Shown one piece after another: positions 1-12,497 of a DNA stretch of 64,000 nucleotides; position 1 is the stretch's first letter, and each line of letters opens with the position of its first letter. Position numbers and translations under genes: made by a program. Source of the DNA: Onchocerca volvulus (taxonomy: Eukaryota; Nematoda; Chromadorea; Rhabditida; Onchocercidae); contig HG738140.1 in NCBI GenBank assembly GCA_000499405.2, forward strand, positions 8,273,560-8,337,559, given 5' to 3'. The notes beneath the pieces were generated by a model. It was given only the letters and a program-made list of their open reading frames with translations, was not told where the DNA came from and did no database searches.

Positions 1-1060
1 AAAAGGCAGGTTAAGAACAACCGGATGATTGCAAGTCGATAATTTTGTCAACAAAGATTGTTGACAAAATTATTAAGTTGTAATAATAAACTGTGTTTAT
101 TCCGTTTTCTTCTTCCTTGTTGTTCTCGTCTAAAGAAAAAAAAAAATTTTCAAAAAAATTTTTCAAATATTGCTTCTTGCGCCTGTTCCAATCCAATTCT
201 GAATTTTTCGATCGAGCAACACGTTTTCGAGAGGCGTTTTTTCAGTTAGCTTGAAGTATATAAAGTAGTCGTTGCATATTTGCTTTCATTGTTCGTCACA
301 TTTTTTCTAAGTTCCAAGTTTTTGACATCTTGGCCCATTGATCCCTTATCTCCACAGTTAAATCCTGAATCTCAAAGGGAACTTCTATTTCACTCATTTA
401 ACTTTTTTCCCAGGATGACATTTAATACTTGAAATGTGCCCTTAAACTTACCTTAACTAAAATCAGTTTTTTTGATATTTATGACTTTTTTATTTAAACT
501 TACCCACAAGGACAGAAGAGGGGATGTCATTTATCGTAATCAAATGCTATAATGACCGGTCACGAGCATATTAATTACCTGCCTACTTCACTAAACTTCT
601 GCTCTGATGGTATCTTGCCTACCCGCACCTGTCCACATCTACCTGTCGGCTACCTGCAATTTTCAGTTCCGCACACCGACGTATACACTGACCTCAGCTG
701 AAATTTATTGCCTTCGGTAGATGAATTTTTCATTTGCAGCGAAGAGGATAAATCTGCGGTGTGCGGCTGTTTCTGTTGTGTGCTCGGGATCATTCTCCAA
801 AGGTCGGGTGGGTCATCCTCCGGAGGTCGGGGGGGGAAATTTTTACCATCAATTCCTGTAATGTTTACGATTGTCTAAAGATTGAGAGTCTTTTGCAAGA
901 AGTCCAGAAACGTTGTATATGACAACTAGAGAATGTACGACTAGAGAACAGTCATATGAGCAGGTGTGGTAACTGTGATGATGTCATGAAATCTAGAACT
1001 TCTTGAAACTGAACTCGAAATTAATAAACTTTTGATTTATTCGTTTTCTTTATGTTTATA
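1..1060. other. 5' flank of the SLC12A9-like gene, no gene seen
   Basis: No coding exon is recognised here. Most is A+T-rich, but 590-850 is clearly richer in G+C and ends in a run of eight G at about 829-836. A perfect inverted repeat lies at 39-73, and a TATA-like stretch (tatataaag) lies near 256. Because the transporter start codon sits just after a splice acceptor, the true transcription start could be anywhere in this flank. I cannot place it. Confidence 0.5.
39..73. repeat. perfect 15-bp inverted repeat with 5-nt loop
   Basis: Positions 39-53 (ATAATTTTGTCAACA) and 59-73 (TGTTGACAAAATTAT) are exact reverse complements around the loop AAGAT. It could be a transcription-factor dyad, a small hairpin or chance in A+T-rich DNA. 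Confidence 0.8.
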
Positions 1061-1070
1061 TACTTTGCAG
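1061..1070 (+). promoter_or_regulatory. likely spliced-leader trans-splice acceptor
   Basis: The stretch tactttgcag ends four bases before the ATG at 1075, after a T-rich tract. No upstream coding exon is evident. In nematodes this arrangement is typical of SL trans-splicing, leaving a 4-base 5' UTR. An ordinary 5'-UTR intron would look the same in genomic sequence. Confidence 0.6.
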
Positions 1071-1074
1071 GTAA

Positions 1075-4000
1075 ATGGATGACTGTACACAAATCTACAG
1101 TAATAATAACTCGCCAACGACATCATATGGTGGCGTGCTGTCAAGGGATGTAACGGGATCTGTAGCGCAGTCACTCACAAACAGATCTGCTATTAATGAT
1201 GGGATTAGAAAATTAGATAAAGCGCCACTTATGACTGGTATGGAAAAATCTATTGTTTTCTTGGGTATTTACCCCTTTTTCACTTTTCTTAGATGTAACA
1301 GTTCTAGCTTTTTTATAAAACCTCTCCGTTTATTACTAAATGAAACGAAAATGAAGCGGTTTCATTATTTCATTCATTACTGAATGAAACGGTTTTATAA
1401 AAAGGCTAAAACTAAAGCCATCAAAGAGACATCATTAGAAAGTGACTCCATGCCTGCTACATTAAATTTTAATTTCTACAATGCTGTAATTTTATAATTT
1501 GAAGAGAATGCAGACTTTTCTTGCTAAATGTGAAGTATAGAATTACTCTTAATTGAGATAGTGAAATCACATAGTCTGAAATGTAAGGTTGATAAGTTAT
1601 CTCGGAAATTACGGGGCGTTTCAAGAAATAGTGCTGGAACACTGTAATTTAATATGATTTGGAGATCTTTCTCATTGAACGGTTTTTAGTTATAATGAAT
1701 AATAACTTTTTATGTATCAGTATCAATGTAAGAAAGTTTAGTATTTGCGGGCACATTTAAGAAATTTGATAATTAAGTATTATCAACAGATTTGTTATTA
1801 AAATGAAAAAGCAAAATAGTGAGCATGGCATGCATGTAAAAACTTTACATATTATATATAGGGAATTTTGGCTTAACATTCTTATTTCAACTTGACCAAT
1901 CATAACAAAATTTCTGACTGTAGTAAAATTTACAATGTATGAAGTATTAGAATTACCATAATTGTTCAGTTGTTCATTAAAATGCCTATTGTGAATGCTT
2001 CATCTCTCGATGCATGAGAGAAGACTCTTAATATTATTTATCCATTCATTTGATTGTGCTTATACAAAACAAGAAATATAATCTTTTTTTTTCTAGTAAA
2101 TTTCGATGCGTGAAAATATATTACAAAATAGAAGGAAAAACTTGTCCCTTCAGAATGATATCGTTTGTTTGAGTTTTCAGTAGCATTTCAGAGTTATATC
2201 TCTCATTGACTGATGCACTTCAAGTGTTAAATTTTTTTCTTCATTTAATAAATTTTCTGAACGAATTTTTTGGTAAATAAAAGTATATTAACTTCCAGAA
2301 TATTTCTTCAAAATCCCGGTTTTTTTTTTTATATCTACTGAAATTTCAAAATTTTATTGAAATGATTTAACTCAATTACCTAATGATTAAATAAAATAAA
2401 GTAGCTAGAAGAGAAACCTATATTTTGAATATTGTATTTTCAATAATTTCACAATGTAACTCAAGAAATGCATGTCAGTAAATTTTCATGCTGTTCTATT
2501 CGAAAGAACAATGACTCATAGAACTGGTAAGCTAACACAGATTTTTCATCACATGGTTTGATTTCATAATATAGAAAATATTGATAGTTAGTCCATGATT
2601 AGTAGATTAGTTTTTCTTCTGATTCTTTTTAATTGGTGATCGCAATATATGTAACGGTCATTATGATATTTTAAAGTTGTTAATAGTATTATGTTTTCTC
2701 GGAAAATAGTTCATTTTGAAGTTTATTTTTTGTTTAACTGTGGCTAAGTTTTTATTTATTCTTTTCTTGGTTTTGCTTTGAATTTAGGAATTTTTCAAAA
2801 TTCCGTTTTTCCTTTGTTATTATCATATTATGTAGAAGCTTCTTAAATAAAACATTTATAGATCCAGGGCCAAGATTAAGCAGTGGAACAGCACAAATAT
2901 ATACCGAGGAACGACCTTATCTTCGTAGGTTTTTATAGAGTATTAGTTAAGTAGGAACGATGGAAGCTTTATTTTATATACATAACAAAACAGTTGAAGT
3001 ATGTTCTTTTATCACAGTTTCCGAAAGTATTTGTTTTATAGATTCTGTAGATTTTGTAAATGCGGCGAAACCGAATGGATTATCCACACTTTCTGGAGTC
3101 TTTGCGCCTGTGGCAATTTCGATGTTTAGCGTTTTGTTATTTCTTCGAATGGGTAAAATTGTTCAAAGAAATTTCAGAAAAAACATTTCAAGACTTCTCG
3201 ATTATTGCAGAAGTCAATTTGCTTACGAAATTCTGAATACTTTCGCTGATCAGTGTTTGCTAATAACATGAACTTTTGAGCATTTTTTTTTTTATGATAC
3301 TCTTACATCTTCAAGATATTTTTAAATATCTCTTTTTTTATAAGTTTTCATCTTTATTTAAGATAAATAATGCTGAAAGTTAAAACTTCTTAAAATGGAG
3401 GAAAAAACTTTGTTTATCAGGAAGCAAATATGCTATGTGAATTTCATTTAAGGTTTTGTTGTTGGTCAGTTGGGTTTTCTGCAAACAGTTGCGCAGCTTT
3501 TCCTTGCATATGCAATCGTTATGTTGACTGTTCTTTCATTGTGTGCTATTTCCTCAAATGGTGCTATCGAAGGTGGAGGAGTTTATTGTAAGTTGTTATC
3601 TTTTTTTCTTCCTCTTATTTTGGAAAATTAATTTTTTTACTTTTAGATATGATAAGCAGATCACTGGGACCAGAGTTTGGTGGTGCCATTGGATTACTGT
3701 TTTATACTGCTAATGTTTTTTCTTGCGCCTTATATGTATCTGGATTTACTGAAGCTTTATTAGGCAGTATTGGTGAAGGGAGTATGTTTTTCAATATTAC
3801 TCATAGTTCATGGTTCATACAGAGTATATCTTATGAAGAATTAATTCTGACTTGTAGATCTAAGTCATTCGTTTAACTAGAATTAAAAATAAAGTGATCA
3901 CACATTTGACATCGTGGTGAATAATTTTATTTGAATGTTACCATATTTCAATAAATATTATTGGAGAATGCTAGTTTTGCAATAGATTGATATTCTGTAA

Positions 4001-7000
4001 ATAAGAAATCGCATCTTTGATTTCAGATTCACCATCTAGCGCCAGCTGGAAGTTTTTATTTTGTGTACTGGTATCTTTTATTCAGCTATTGTTATGTCTT
4101 CTTGGAGCTAAATTATTTGCTAAAACAGCTTTTATTACATTCAGTATTATCTCTATTTGTTATGTTACATTTTTGTTATCAGTCCTCATAATTGCACCAT
4201 TCGATGTTCCGATACCAAAAACAAACGAAATTGCATACATGGTAAGTTCCTTTTTAATCTAACATTGCATAGCAAATAGAGCTGATATTTAGAGATTCCA
4301 AAAAGTCCAGAGACTAATATTTTTTTATTTCGCTATACTGGTCAATTACTTTTCAATATCGATTAAATTGGTTAATATTCATTTAGATAGACATTTTCAC
4401 AGGTTCCATCAAATTTCTCGGATCCATCTTCTGAGAAGATACCCGATTTCAATCAGACATTGAAAGCATCTTATACAGGATTCAGGTAAATTCCAAAACA
4501 AATTCACAATAGAAATAAAATTGTAACGGCATTTCAAGACATCTAGAAGATTTGCAACTATTTGGACAAGTAGTTCTTGTATACTGGAATTTTCTTCTGT
4601 TTTTTCCTTCGAAATAAGCAAATAAGAGTTGCAGATTTATAATTTAAACCAGGATCATGCAATTGATATGTTTGTATAACCTAAAAAATATAGAGATAAC
4701 AGATTAGGTATTGAGATTATTGAGATTGTGGAACAGCTTTTAGAGAACAAAGTCTGGGTGAAAAGCATACTATCTTCTATTTTCAAGTCTTTAAATGATG
4801 AGTTCAAATTCAGGTTCGCAACTCTCAGTAAAAATATGTTGACAAATTATACATTTGATTATACAACATCAAAACCTACTGATTTTGCTGTGATGTTTGC
4901 AATTATATTCAGTGGTATTACTGGTGAGTTACAAAATTATATTTAATCAGTTTAATTTGAAGTATACAGTTTTTGTATTGTCTGGAGAATTATCATTAAT
5001 TAGTGAGAAACATGGGATTTCATAATACAATTTAATCATCATGAGCAATTTATTTTATTGAAATTATGAAGTATATTTTTAATTTGCTGATTCTGGTAGC
5101 TTCTACTGTAGATTGCCTTTTTAATTTTACTCATCTCACCGTATTCACGTACATGCTACCTTAATTTTTGGCTAAACAGATGACGAAATTTTTTTTTTTT
5201 AAATTTTTTACTGCAGGCTAAGTTGTAGTAAGAATGCAGATAAAAAGATTAAAACCTGTAATTCTTCAGTATTGAAATACTATTGCAGGACTGATGGCTG
5301 GGGCAAATATGTCGGGTGAATTAGCTTGTCCATCGGTTTCCATTCCACGTGGCACCATACAAGCCGTTTTTGTTACATTAATTGTTTATATTACTACTGC
5401 ATTTTTCACTGCTGCAACATGTAGTCGTGAATTACTTCAATCGAATTATTCGGTACTTTTTCACTATATTTTTGTCATTTTTGAATTTTTAAAATGTTTT
5501 AATATGCTTTATGTGAAATAGTATGTTCATTCCGCAATAGTGCTTTAAGAATGGGTGTACTGCTGGTCTTAAAAATTTTCTTTTTGTATCACAGGAATTA
5601 ATACTAGTAATTAATTAGTCATAAGAAGATTTTGAAATTTAATTTAAGGTCATGATGAATGTGAACATTTCGCCCTTGTGTATTCTTATCGGCATTTTCT
5701 CGACAACATTTTTTTCATCTATGAGTAACATGATTGGTGCATCGCGTGTTCTGAACCGTGTTGCACATGATAAGCTCTTTGGCTACTTGCTTCACCCAGC
5801 GAAAATTGAAGTTGGTGGCGGTAATCCTGTTGCCTCGGTGATTATCTCATGGATTTGTGTCGTGGTATTTTTTTTACGAATTCCTTTATTTTCCAAATTT
5901 CTATACAAGTAATGCAATTTATCCTTTTGCGAAAACTTTTTTAAATCCTATTTGAAGTTCTATTTGACGTGGATGAAATTTAACGCTTCAAGTTGTAGTA
6001 TAACTTTGTTTGGTTAAAATGAAGTCGACGATATTAATGAAATATTATATTTATTATTTGAAAAGTATTTGCAGTTGGTTTTTTTGATTGGTGCGATGAA
6101 TAGAATTGCCAAACTAACATCTATCTTTTTCTTGCTGTCATATATGGGCGTTAATATTGCCTGTTTAGCATTGGAACTAACAAGTGCTCCAAATTTTCGG
6201 CAAGATTTTTCTATTCTTTTTCGGAAATTCAGTTTTATTGTGAACATAATTATATGCAATATTTTTCGGAACAAAATCAATAAAATAGTGATCATAAACT
6301 AGTATAATCCAGCGGGTGGCCTAAATCTTTTTTTGCTAGTGTAGGTGTTTACGAAACTCTACATTTAAGAATCATTTTTAGGCCAACTTTTAAATATTTC
6401 ACATGGCATACTTGTGCAATTGGTGTTGTAAGTACCATTGTAATGATGTTAGTCATTGATGCTGCTATGAGTGCTATTGGCGTCATTGTCCTTTTAATCT
6501 TGATCATAACTCTGCATTATCAAGTACTGTTTTTGCTGTTGACTTTTTGATTCTTATGTTGCATTAATATTTCATTTCTATAACTTTCAATATTTTCAAA
6601 TTCTTTCCAAAATATATTCCAGGCTCCAATAGGATCATGGGGATTTATATCTCAAGCTTTGATCTATCACCAAGTACGAAAATATCTTCTTCTTCTTGAT
6701 GTTCGCAAAGAACACATAAAGTATGTAGTTCTTCTTATGCATACGAAGAAACTGTTATGTTAGTTAATGAAATTCTTGGAGCTAGCAAAAATGGATATAA
6801 ATTCTTCCCCTTCACAAAATAAATTAGATATTCTGCCTTTCCTTATTAATCTGTTTCAGGTACTGGCGACCGCAAATACTCCTTCTAGTTAGTCGTCCGG
6901 CGAGTGTTTGTCCGCTGATGGATTTCATCAACGATTTGAAAAAAAGTGGCTTATATGTAATTGGTCACGTAAGAAAAGGTAACATAGATGATAGTAGTGA

Positions 7001-10000
7001 GAACTTGGACCCGCTGCATGAGGTATTTTTTTTTTTTTACCTTATTATTCAGTAGTCTCGTAAAGCTTATTTCATTACTCATCCTGTGTCATAGCAACTC
7101 TATTTTGATTTTACTTTTGATTATTTTAATTTTTGTCTAATTGAAATTATTGATTAAACGCTGATATTAAAAAGTAACTGGTTCATAAATGTTTGATATT
7201 TTGTTATGTTCTAGGTATTCCCATATTGGCTCTCTTTAGTTGATTATTTGAAATTAAAAGCTTTCGTTGAATTAACTATTTCGAAGTCAGTTCGTGAAGG
7301 TATTCAACAGGTAAATCTTTGCAATTATAACATTTTAAAGTTGAAGTAGAAAGAGGGTGTTTAGAGTTTAAAGAATTTTATATCTATACAATTTTGAAAA
7401 AACCAATTATTTTTAGACTGGTTCAACTTTTTTTAAGAGCAGTGGTATTGCAGATTTAATCTTTTTCAACATAAGCTTAAACATTGTTCGCTTTTTCTAG
7501 TTCATAAAGATGGGCTTAATAAATACTTTAGGAATTAATAAGTGATGATCACTTGGAAGAAATAAAAAGAAATCTGAGATACATAAAGAGCAGCTATTTA
7601 TTTCTTGAGTAGCCGGGTTTATCTTATTATATTTGAAGCAGGTTGATTGAAAGGTGGCATGAATTTTTCTTTTTCTTTCATTTTTCAGAAAAAAAAAATA
7701 ATGATATAGTTTGTTATATTTCAGTTAATGCGCTTATCCGGTTTGGGAGCAATGAAACCAAACACCGTTGTCTTGGGTTTTCATGAAAAATCTCCAACAG
7801 AAATTACCCTTGCCGAATCTTGTCTTCTAAAAGATCTTAGATTTTCTCGCATCGATCGAGCTGCTGTTGTCGAGTATTTTACAGCTTCAGATTATATGCC
7901 ACTCGTTAGTTTCTTTTAAATCTTTCATATGGAAATTCTGGTCTCTTGTGATTTTTCCTATTCCAAGTGTTTTTTTTTTTTTTTATAACCTTTAAATATT
8001 TTTGAAAATTCCCAGCCATTTCCATAATTGTCTCCTAACTATTTTTAACAGTTCTGATTTAGTCATGTGAGGCTTTACTCAATAATATCCTTAACTTTTT
8101 TCATATTCATTGAAAATTTTTTAATACATTGTTTCAAACTTTCGTTAATAAATCCGCAGAAATGCTGGGAGTTACTGAATTACTGTGAGCTGAAGGAATT
8201 AATCTGCTCTTGCAATGAACTGCCTACTAAGACATTGGAATGGGAATAGACATCCATAATATATCAGTAAGAATTATAGCACTCATATAGATCAACACAA
8301 GCTAATGAAATTTTAAACTTAAAAATAATTTGTTTGAAAATTTCAGGAGTTTCCTATTGAAGAAATTCTACTTTGTTACCTCTATTTTTCTATTTCAATT
8401 TAGTAGTTGCTGGTTTTGACCATTTTTCAGGAGCCTAATAATTCGCGTGAACGCTTAAATAACGAAGAATATGTACGTATTTTGAATGATGTAATTCATC
8501 TCAACAAAAATTTATGCGTTGCACGCTATTTCAATCGGTTAAACAAAGATGTCCCAAGGTATTTTTTGCAACTGTTCGCAAAAATAAATTTTTTAAGATT
8601 CAGCTTGAGCTTTTAATTTACTCTTCTCATCATTTTTCCGTATAATATTTCAGAGGCTGGAATGGTCAAAAGAAATTCATTGATGTTTGGCCAGTATTCA
8701 TACAAAAACCCAGTGAAACAGGACTTGGCTGGGGCAATAGGTGTGTCATTAAATTGTGCCGTGTTTTTTCTTTAAAATTAGTGATCTTAGAACCAATTTT
8801 TTCTACTGATTTAACTATGACTTTTAAATTATTTTTAGTATTATCTTTTTATTACTAATAATTAGAACAAATTTTTCTGTTATATGACAGTTCAGCTTAA
8901 TTTCTTTTACTTCTTTTGACCCCATTATGAAAAAGGATGGTCATCTATCATTGGATGCTTTTTATGATGTTTAAATAGTTTTCAGTTCTCTTTTCTTGCT
9001 CCAAATGGCTTGCATACTATCGATGAGTACTTGGTGGCGCTCATCATCAATTTTGCGCGTTTTCATTTGTGTCAATAGCCTACAGGTTTTTTGTAATTAA
9101 ATATCACCTCATTCATCAAAATTATTCTCTCTTACATTGCAGAATATTTTGATATGGATACATTTTAATTTTTACGCTAAGTTCATCTTTCATAAACTTC
9201 TGTCTCAGCCTTGCTAATCTGCTGAAGTTGTTGTTTCAAGCAGTCTGCTCTTAGTTTAGTCAAAAACAGAGCAGTTTCGTCCTTTTTGCTTTACTAAGAA
9301 TGATTTTTTTTTTTTTTTTGTACTTAGCACAGTAGTCATTGTATAACATTTCACTTTTTTATCTGAGTTGATTTGTAGAAGAGAACTTAGCATAGCATCA
9401 GAAAAGTGAGTGTTTAATCGGATTATATTTCTCATATTTACAGCTAAATGTAAACACAGCAGATTTTAAACTGGATTCACACTCCCTCATCAAAGTCTTG
9501 TCCGTCTCCCATCTTGGAATAACCTTATAAATGCAACTTTTTTCAAAAGAATAGTGAAAAAAGCTTTCTTTTCTGTATTCATTACTTGTCCAAACATATT
9601 TTTTGAAGGATATGCAGAGGCGTGAGCGACAACTGAAGCAAATGCTTACACATCTTCGAATAAATGCGAAGTCACTTGTGACACCATGGGATCATGTTGT
9701 TTGCCATCTTGGCGACGACAATCCATCCGCTCCATTAAGGTCCCTGAAAATCAATAAAATTAATGTTTGTTAATTCTAATCCACATTTCATTTGCATTTT
9801 TTATGCAAGACATATCTCGACATTTTAAATTTATGTCTTCTGTTGCAGAGAATCAATTGATTTGCCGTTGCCTTATTTGACAGCTATGAATGATTTAATC
9901 AAAAGGAACAGTGGTGATGCAGCTGTTTGCTTATTGAATTTGCCAACTCCACCAAAAGATGTAATTTTCCTGTATTTTAAAACACGATAAAAGTGTACAT

Positions 10001-10399
10001 GAATATAATTGGAACATTCAGTTATTTCTATGAATTTCCTCAAACATTAACATGGAATTAGTTAGATATTAATAGTTAGTATTAAGTAATTTTTATTTCA
10101 TTCAATAATGCGAAAAAGAGAGATATATAGAGAACTAGAGAAAGGAAGCAAAGATGTAGAAAGTTAAGATCTGCTGATTCATATTAGGTTAAAAACTAGC
10201 AACTAAAAATTTAACAGGTGAATATTTAAGAGTAATTATGTATTGTATTTTTTTATACGTCTCATTGAACAGAATAATTTATTTTTTGCAGGTTTCGTGT
10301 AGTGAGCAGTATTTGGAAGTAATAAGACATTTGACAGATGGGTTACCACCAACATTATTAGTACATGGTTTGTCTTCAGTTATATCGACAGCACTATAG
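1075..10399 (+). CDS. SLC12A9: SLC12A9/CIP1-like cation-chloride cotransporter family protein
   Basis: Exons: 1075-1237, 2862-2924, 3042-3152, 3453-3587, 3647-3781, 4027-4241, 4403-4485, 4814-4923, 5289-5452, 5649-5864, 6075-6199, 6382-6523, 6623-6720, 6860-7022, 7215-7310, 7725-7904, 8431-8558, 8654-8740, 8986-9085, 9609-9739, 9849-9960, 10292-10399. They join in frame to 2865 bases, about 954 residues; human SLC12A9 is about 914. Visible: a polar N-terminus (about 1-85); the first transmembrane block with [20 protein letters not shown] running into [14 protein letters not shown]; further membrane blocks to about residue 550, including [29 protein letters not shown] and [15 protein letters not shown]; and a cytosolic C-terminal domain (about 555-954) with [13 protein letters not shown] and LPPTLLVHG near the end. 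These match SLC12A9, an orphan SLC12 member, rather than KCC or NKCC. Substrate and location cannot be read from the sequence. The gene appears complete and unbroken. Confidence 0.92.
1301..1412. mobile_element. 112-bp foldback or MITE-like element in intron 1
   Basis: Positions 1301-1322 and 1391-1412 form 22-base terminal inverted repeats with 2 mismatches (core TTTTTATAAAACC / GGTTTTATAAAAA). The interior also holds partly complementary ATGAAACG-type segments. No clear target-site duplication is seen. It lies inside the first intron of the transporter gene. It may be a small non-autonomous DNA element or a local palindrome. Confidence 0.5.
6200..6381 (+). other. GC-AG intron (intron 11) of the SLC12A9-like gene
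   Basis: The exon ends AATTTTCG and the intron begins GCAAGA rather than GT; the acceptor is tttttag at 6375-6381. Only this junction keeps the frame and rebuilds the family sequence [15 protein letters not shown]. No in-phase GT donor nearby does so. Read-through would meet a stop at about 6300 and truncate the protein. Confidence 0.85.
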
Positions 10400-10569
10400 C
10401 TTATATTTAATGAAGAACAAGCAACTATAGGTTAGAGCTATCAAATGCTTTTTTTTTTTGTTTTCGTTTGTACTACTTAAAGGATTTTTGGATTTATTAA
10501 TACTACTTTATGTATATTTTAGTTACATATTGCACTTTATATCAAAAACTTTGATGTCTTTTTTGATGT

Positions 10570-11130
10570 TATAATTCATGACCTTGAAAATAGATTCCCT
10601 CTGATTAAGGAGCATCAAATCACTTACAGTAATGTTTCGATTGATGGATTTTAGGTATAACTGTGCTGAGGTTTTGCAGAAAGGAATTTTACTAACCGTT
10701 TGTTTCGCTTCCTCTTTTGTTTAGTTCTCAGTGAGGTTAAAATCATGTATTCTTAACTGCTGTAATGTTTTTCTGATTAACTGTAATTTTTTTTCTCAGA
10801 TTTGTCTTTTATTTTTATTAAAATAGATAAATTTATCACCAGTTATGATACTCTTCAATCTGCAACAAAAATTCGGCTTCATTAGAAATTCAGTTTTGTC
10901 GTCGTACTGTTGTATACGCTACATTTTCAATTTTTCTAAATTTGATTTTATGAAGGATGTTTTACAAACAAGCTCTTCTCTTCGAGATTTCATTTTATTG
11001 CACTGTTATGAAATATTTTCCTGAAACTTTTGATTCGCTGTGATATTTCCTGTTGTTGTAAGCATATTTTCATGGTTTGGTTGCTGTAAGCACTTTGATG
11101 TGATACATCTAATTCATTTGTGTTTAAATC
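10570..11130 (-). pseudogene. decayed mariner-type (Tc1/mariner) transposase relic
   Basis: Read on the minus strand, three blocks lie in the order expected for a mariner transposase. About 11130-11070 encodes NELDVSHQSAYS, like the helix-turn-helix end (ELNVSHSTV). 10858-10802 encodes LKSIITGDKFIYFNKNKRQ, matching the first catalytic aspartate block (RIVTGDEKWIYYDNPKRK). About 10620-10575 encodes LNQRESIFKVMNYN, like the W-DQ-G strand block. Stops and frameshifts separate them. The second catalytic DNARPH block and terminal repeats were not found. This is an old inactive copy; no expression is expected. Confidence 0.6.
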
Positions 11131-12435
11131 TTTAGTCTAGAAAAAGAGGAATTGAAGGAGATAGGAGAGTTGTTAATTCAGCTGTGTACAGTTTTCCTGT
11201 TCTTACTCCTTATTCTGTACTTAATTTTGGTCTTTTATATTTATTACATGTTTCTTCGTATATTGTTTAATCATTTTACAGATTTCTTTTTAAATTTCTT
11301 CAGCAGTTACGTAATCTTTTTTAAATTCCAAAAAGATGTATTAATGATATTGAATTTTTTTTATTCCTGAGACAAATTGAAATTTTATTGGAATCTTGAA
11401 AGCAATTTATAGTGTTCATCAAGTTCTAAATCTCCCGTGCTGAACATTAGTAAGAAAACAGTTTTCCAGTTAAATTTTCCCAGAAGAAAGCGTTTTATCA
11501 GAAAACGAACCATTACTGCTTGGCCTAAAGATTTTTGACAAATGAGATTTTCATGACAGATAAAATAGCATTGTTCGTCGAAGCACTAATGGTTTTGAAT
11601 TGAGATGCAATTCCCCATTTCGACGCTGTGAACTTCATTGCGAAATTATCTCATTTTCCTCTTGTGCTTGCGCAAGAACTGTTAAGCTGTGTCGAACGAT
11701 TATACTGATTTATTTTTGACCACTGATAGTTACCTTAAACTGTTGTTGCTTGTGAAACTTATCAGTTTGCATTGTTGTATTAATTTCATATAACCATTGC
11801 TGCAGTTATACGAAATTGCAGGATTAAATTGTAAAAATTTACAAAGTATCTTTTTTGAAAAAGCCAGCTCTGAGCAAATATGTGGAAAGGATTTTACACA
11901 GATTATCCACTTTAAATATACTCTAGAAGGACAACAGTATTGTTTTTTATTCTTTCCTATAAACACTAATGTGCAGGATATATGAAAAACCTAAACTTAA
12001 AGTTTTATAGCTGTGAATTGGATAATTCATCAAAGTATCATTACGATTAGATTCGGTGTTTAGCTTATTGACATACTTCAGTGATTTTCTCATATTCCTA
12101 AAAAGATAAAGGTAGTGGGGAATTTCAGATAAAAACAAGCAGTTTCCAGATTTCAGTGAGTACAAGCTTTAACATAGCTTACCTATCTTCATGATAGCCG
12201 AACATATCTTTTATTCAGCTTTTTTAAAAAAGTGCGCTGACGACAAACAACAAAACCTCATGTATCAAATGACTTTTCTTTAAAAATTATTCAGGACTTA
12301 ACAATATCTCTCTACCCATATGTTGCAATAAATTTTTTGCAAAGTTTCTCGACTATTTAACTTGCTGCAAATTGATAAATTAATATTGAAACCCCGTGTT
12401 TTCTCCTTCATATTCAATTTAATGTTTTTACATTA

Positions 12436-12497
12436 AGTTTCTTCCAGCTCTATTCACATCTTTCGTCAGTTTTCTTCCAGCTCTATCCACATCTTCC
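12436..12497. repeat. two-copy tandem repeat, 32-base period
   Basis: AGTTTTCTTCCAGCTCTAT-CACATCTT occurs at 12436-12464 and 12468-12497 with about two differences. No function is evident. Confidence 0.8.

Noticed and set aside
5294..5521. Reading the transporter exon on past 5452
   Set aside because: The frame continues to 5520, but the family sequence is restored only by splicing at TCG|GTACTT (5452) to GTCATGATG (5649).
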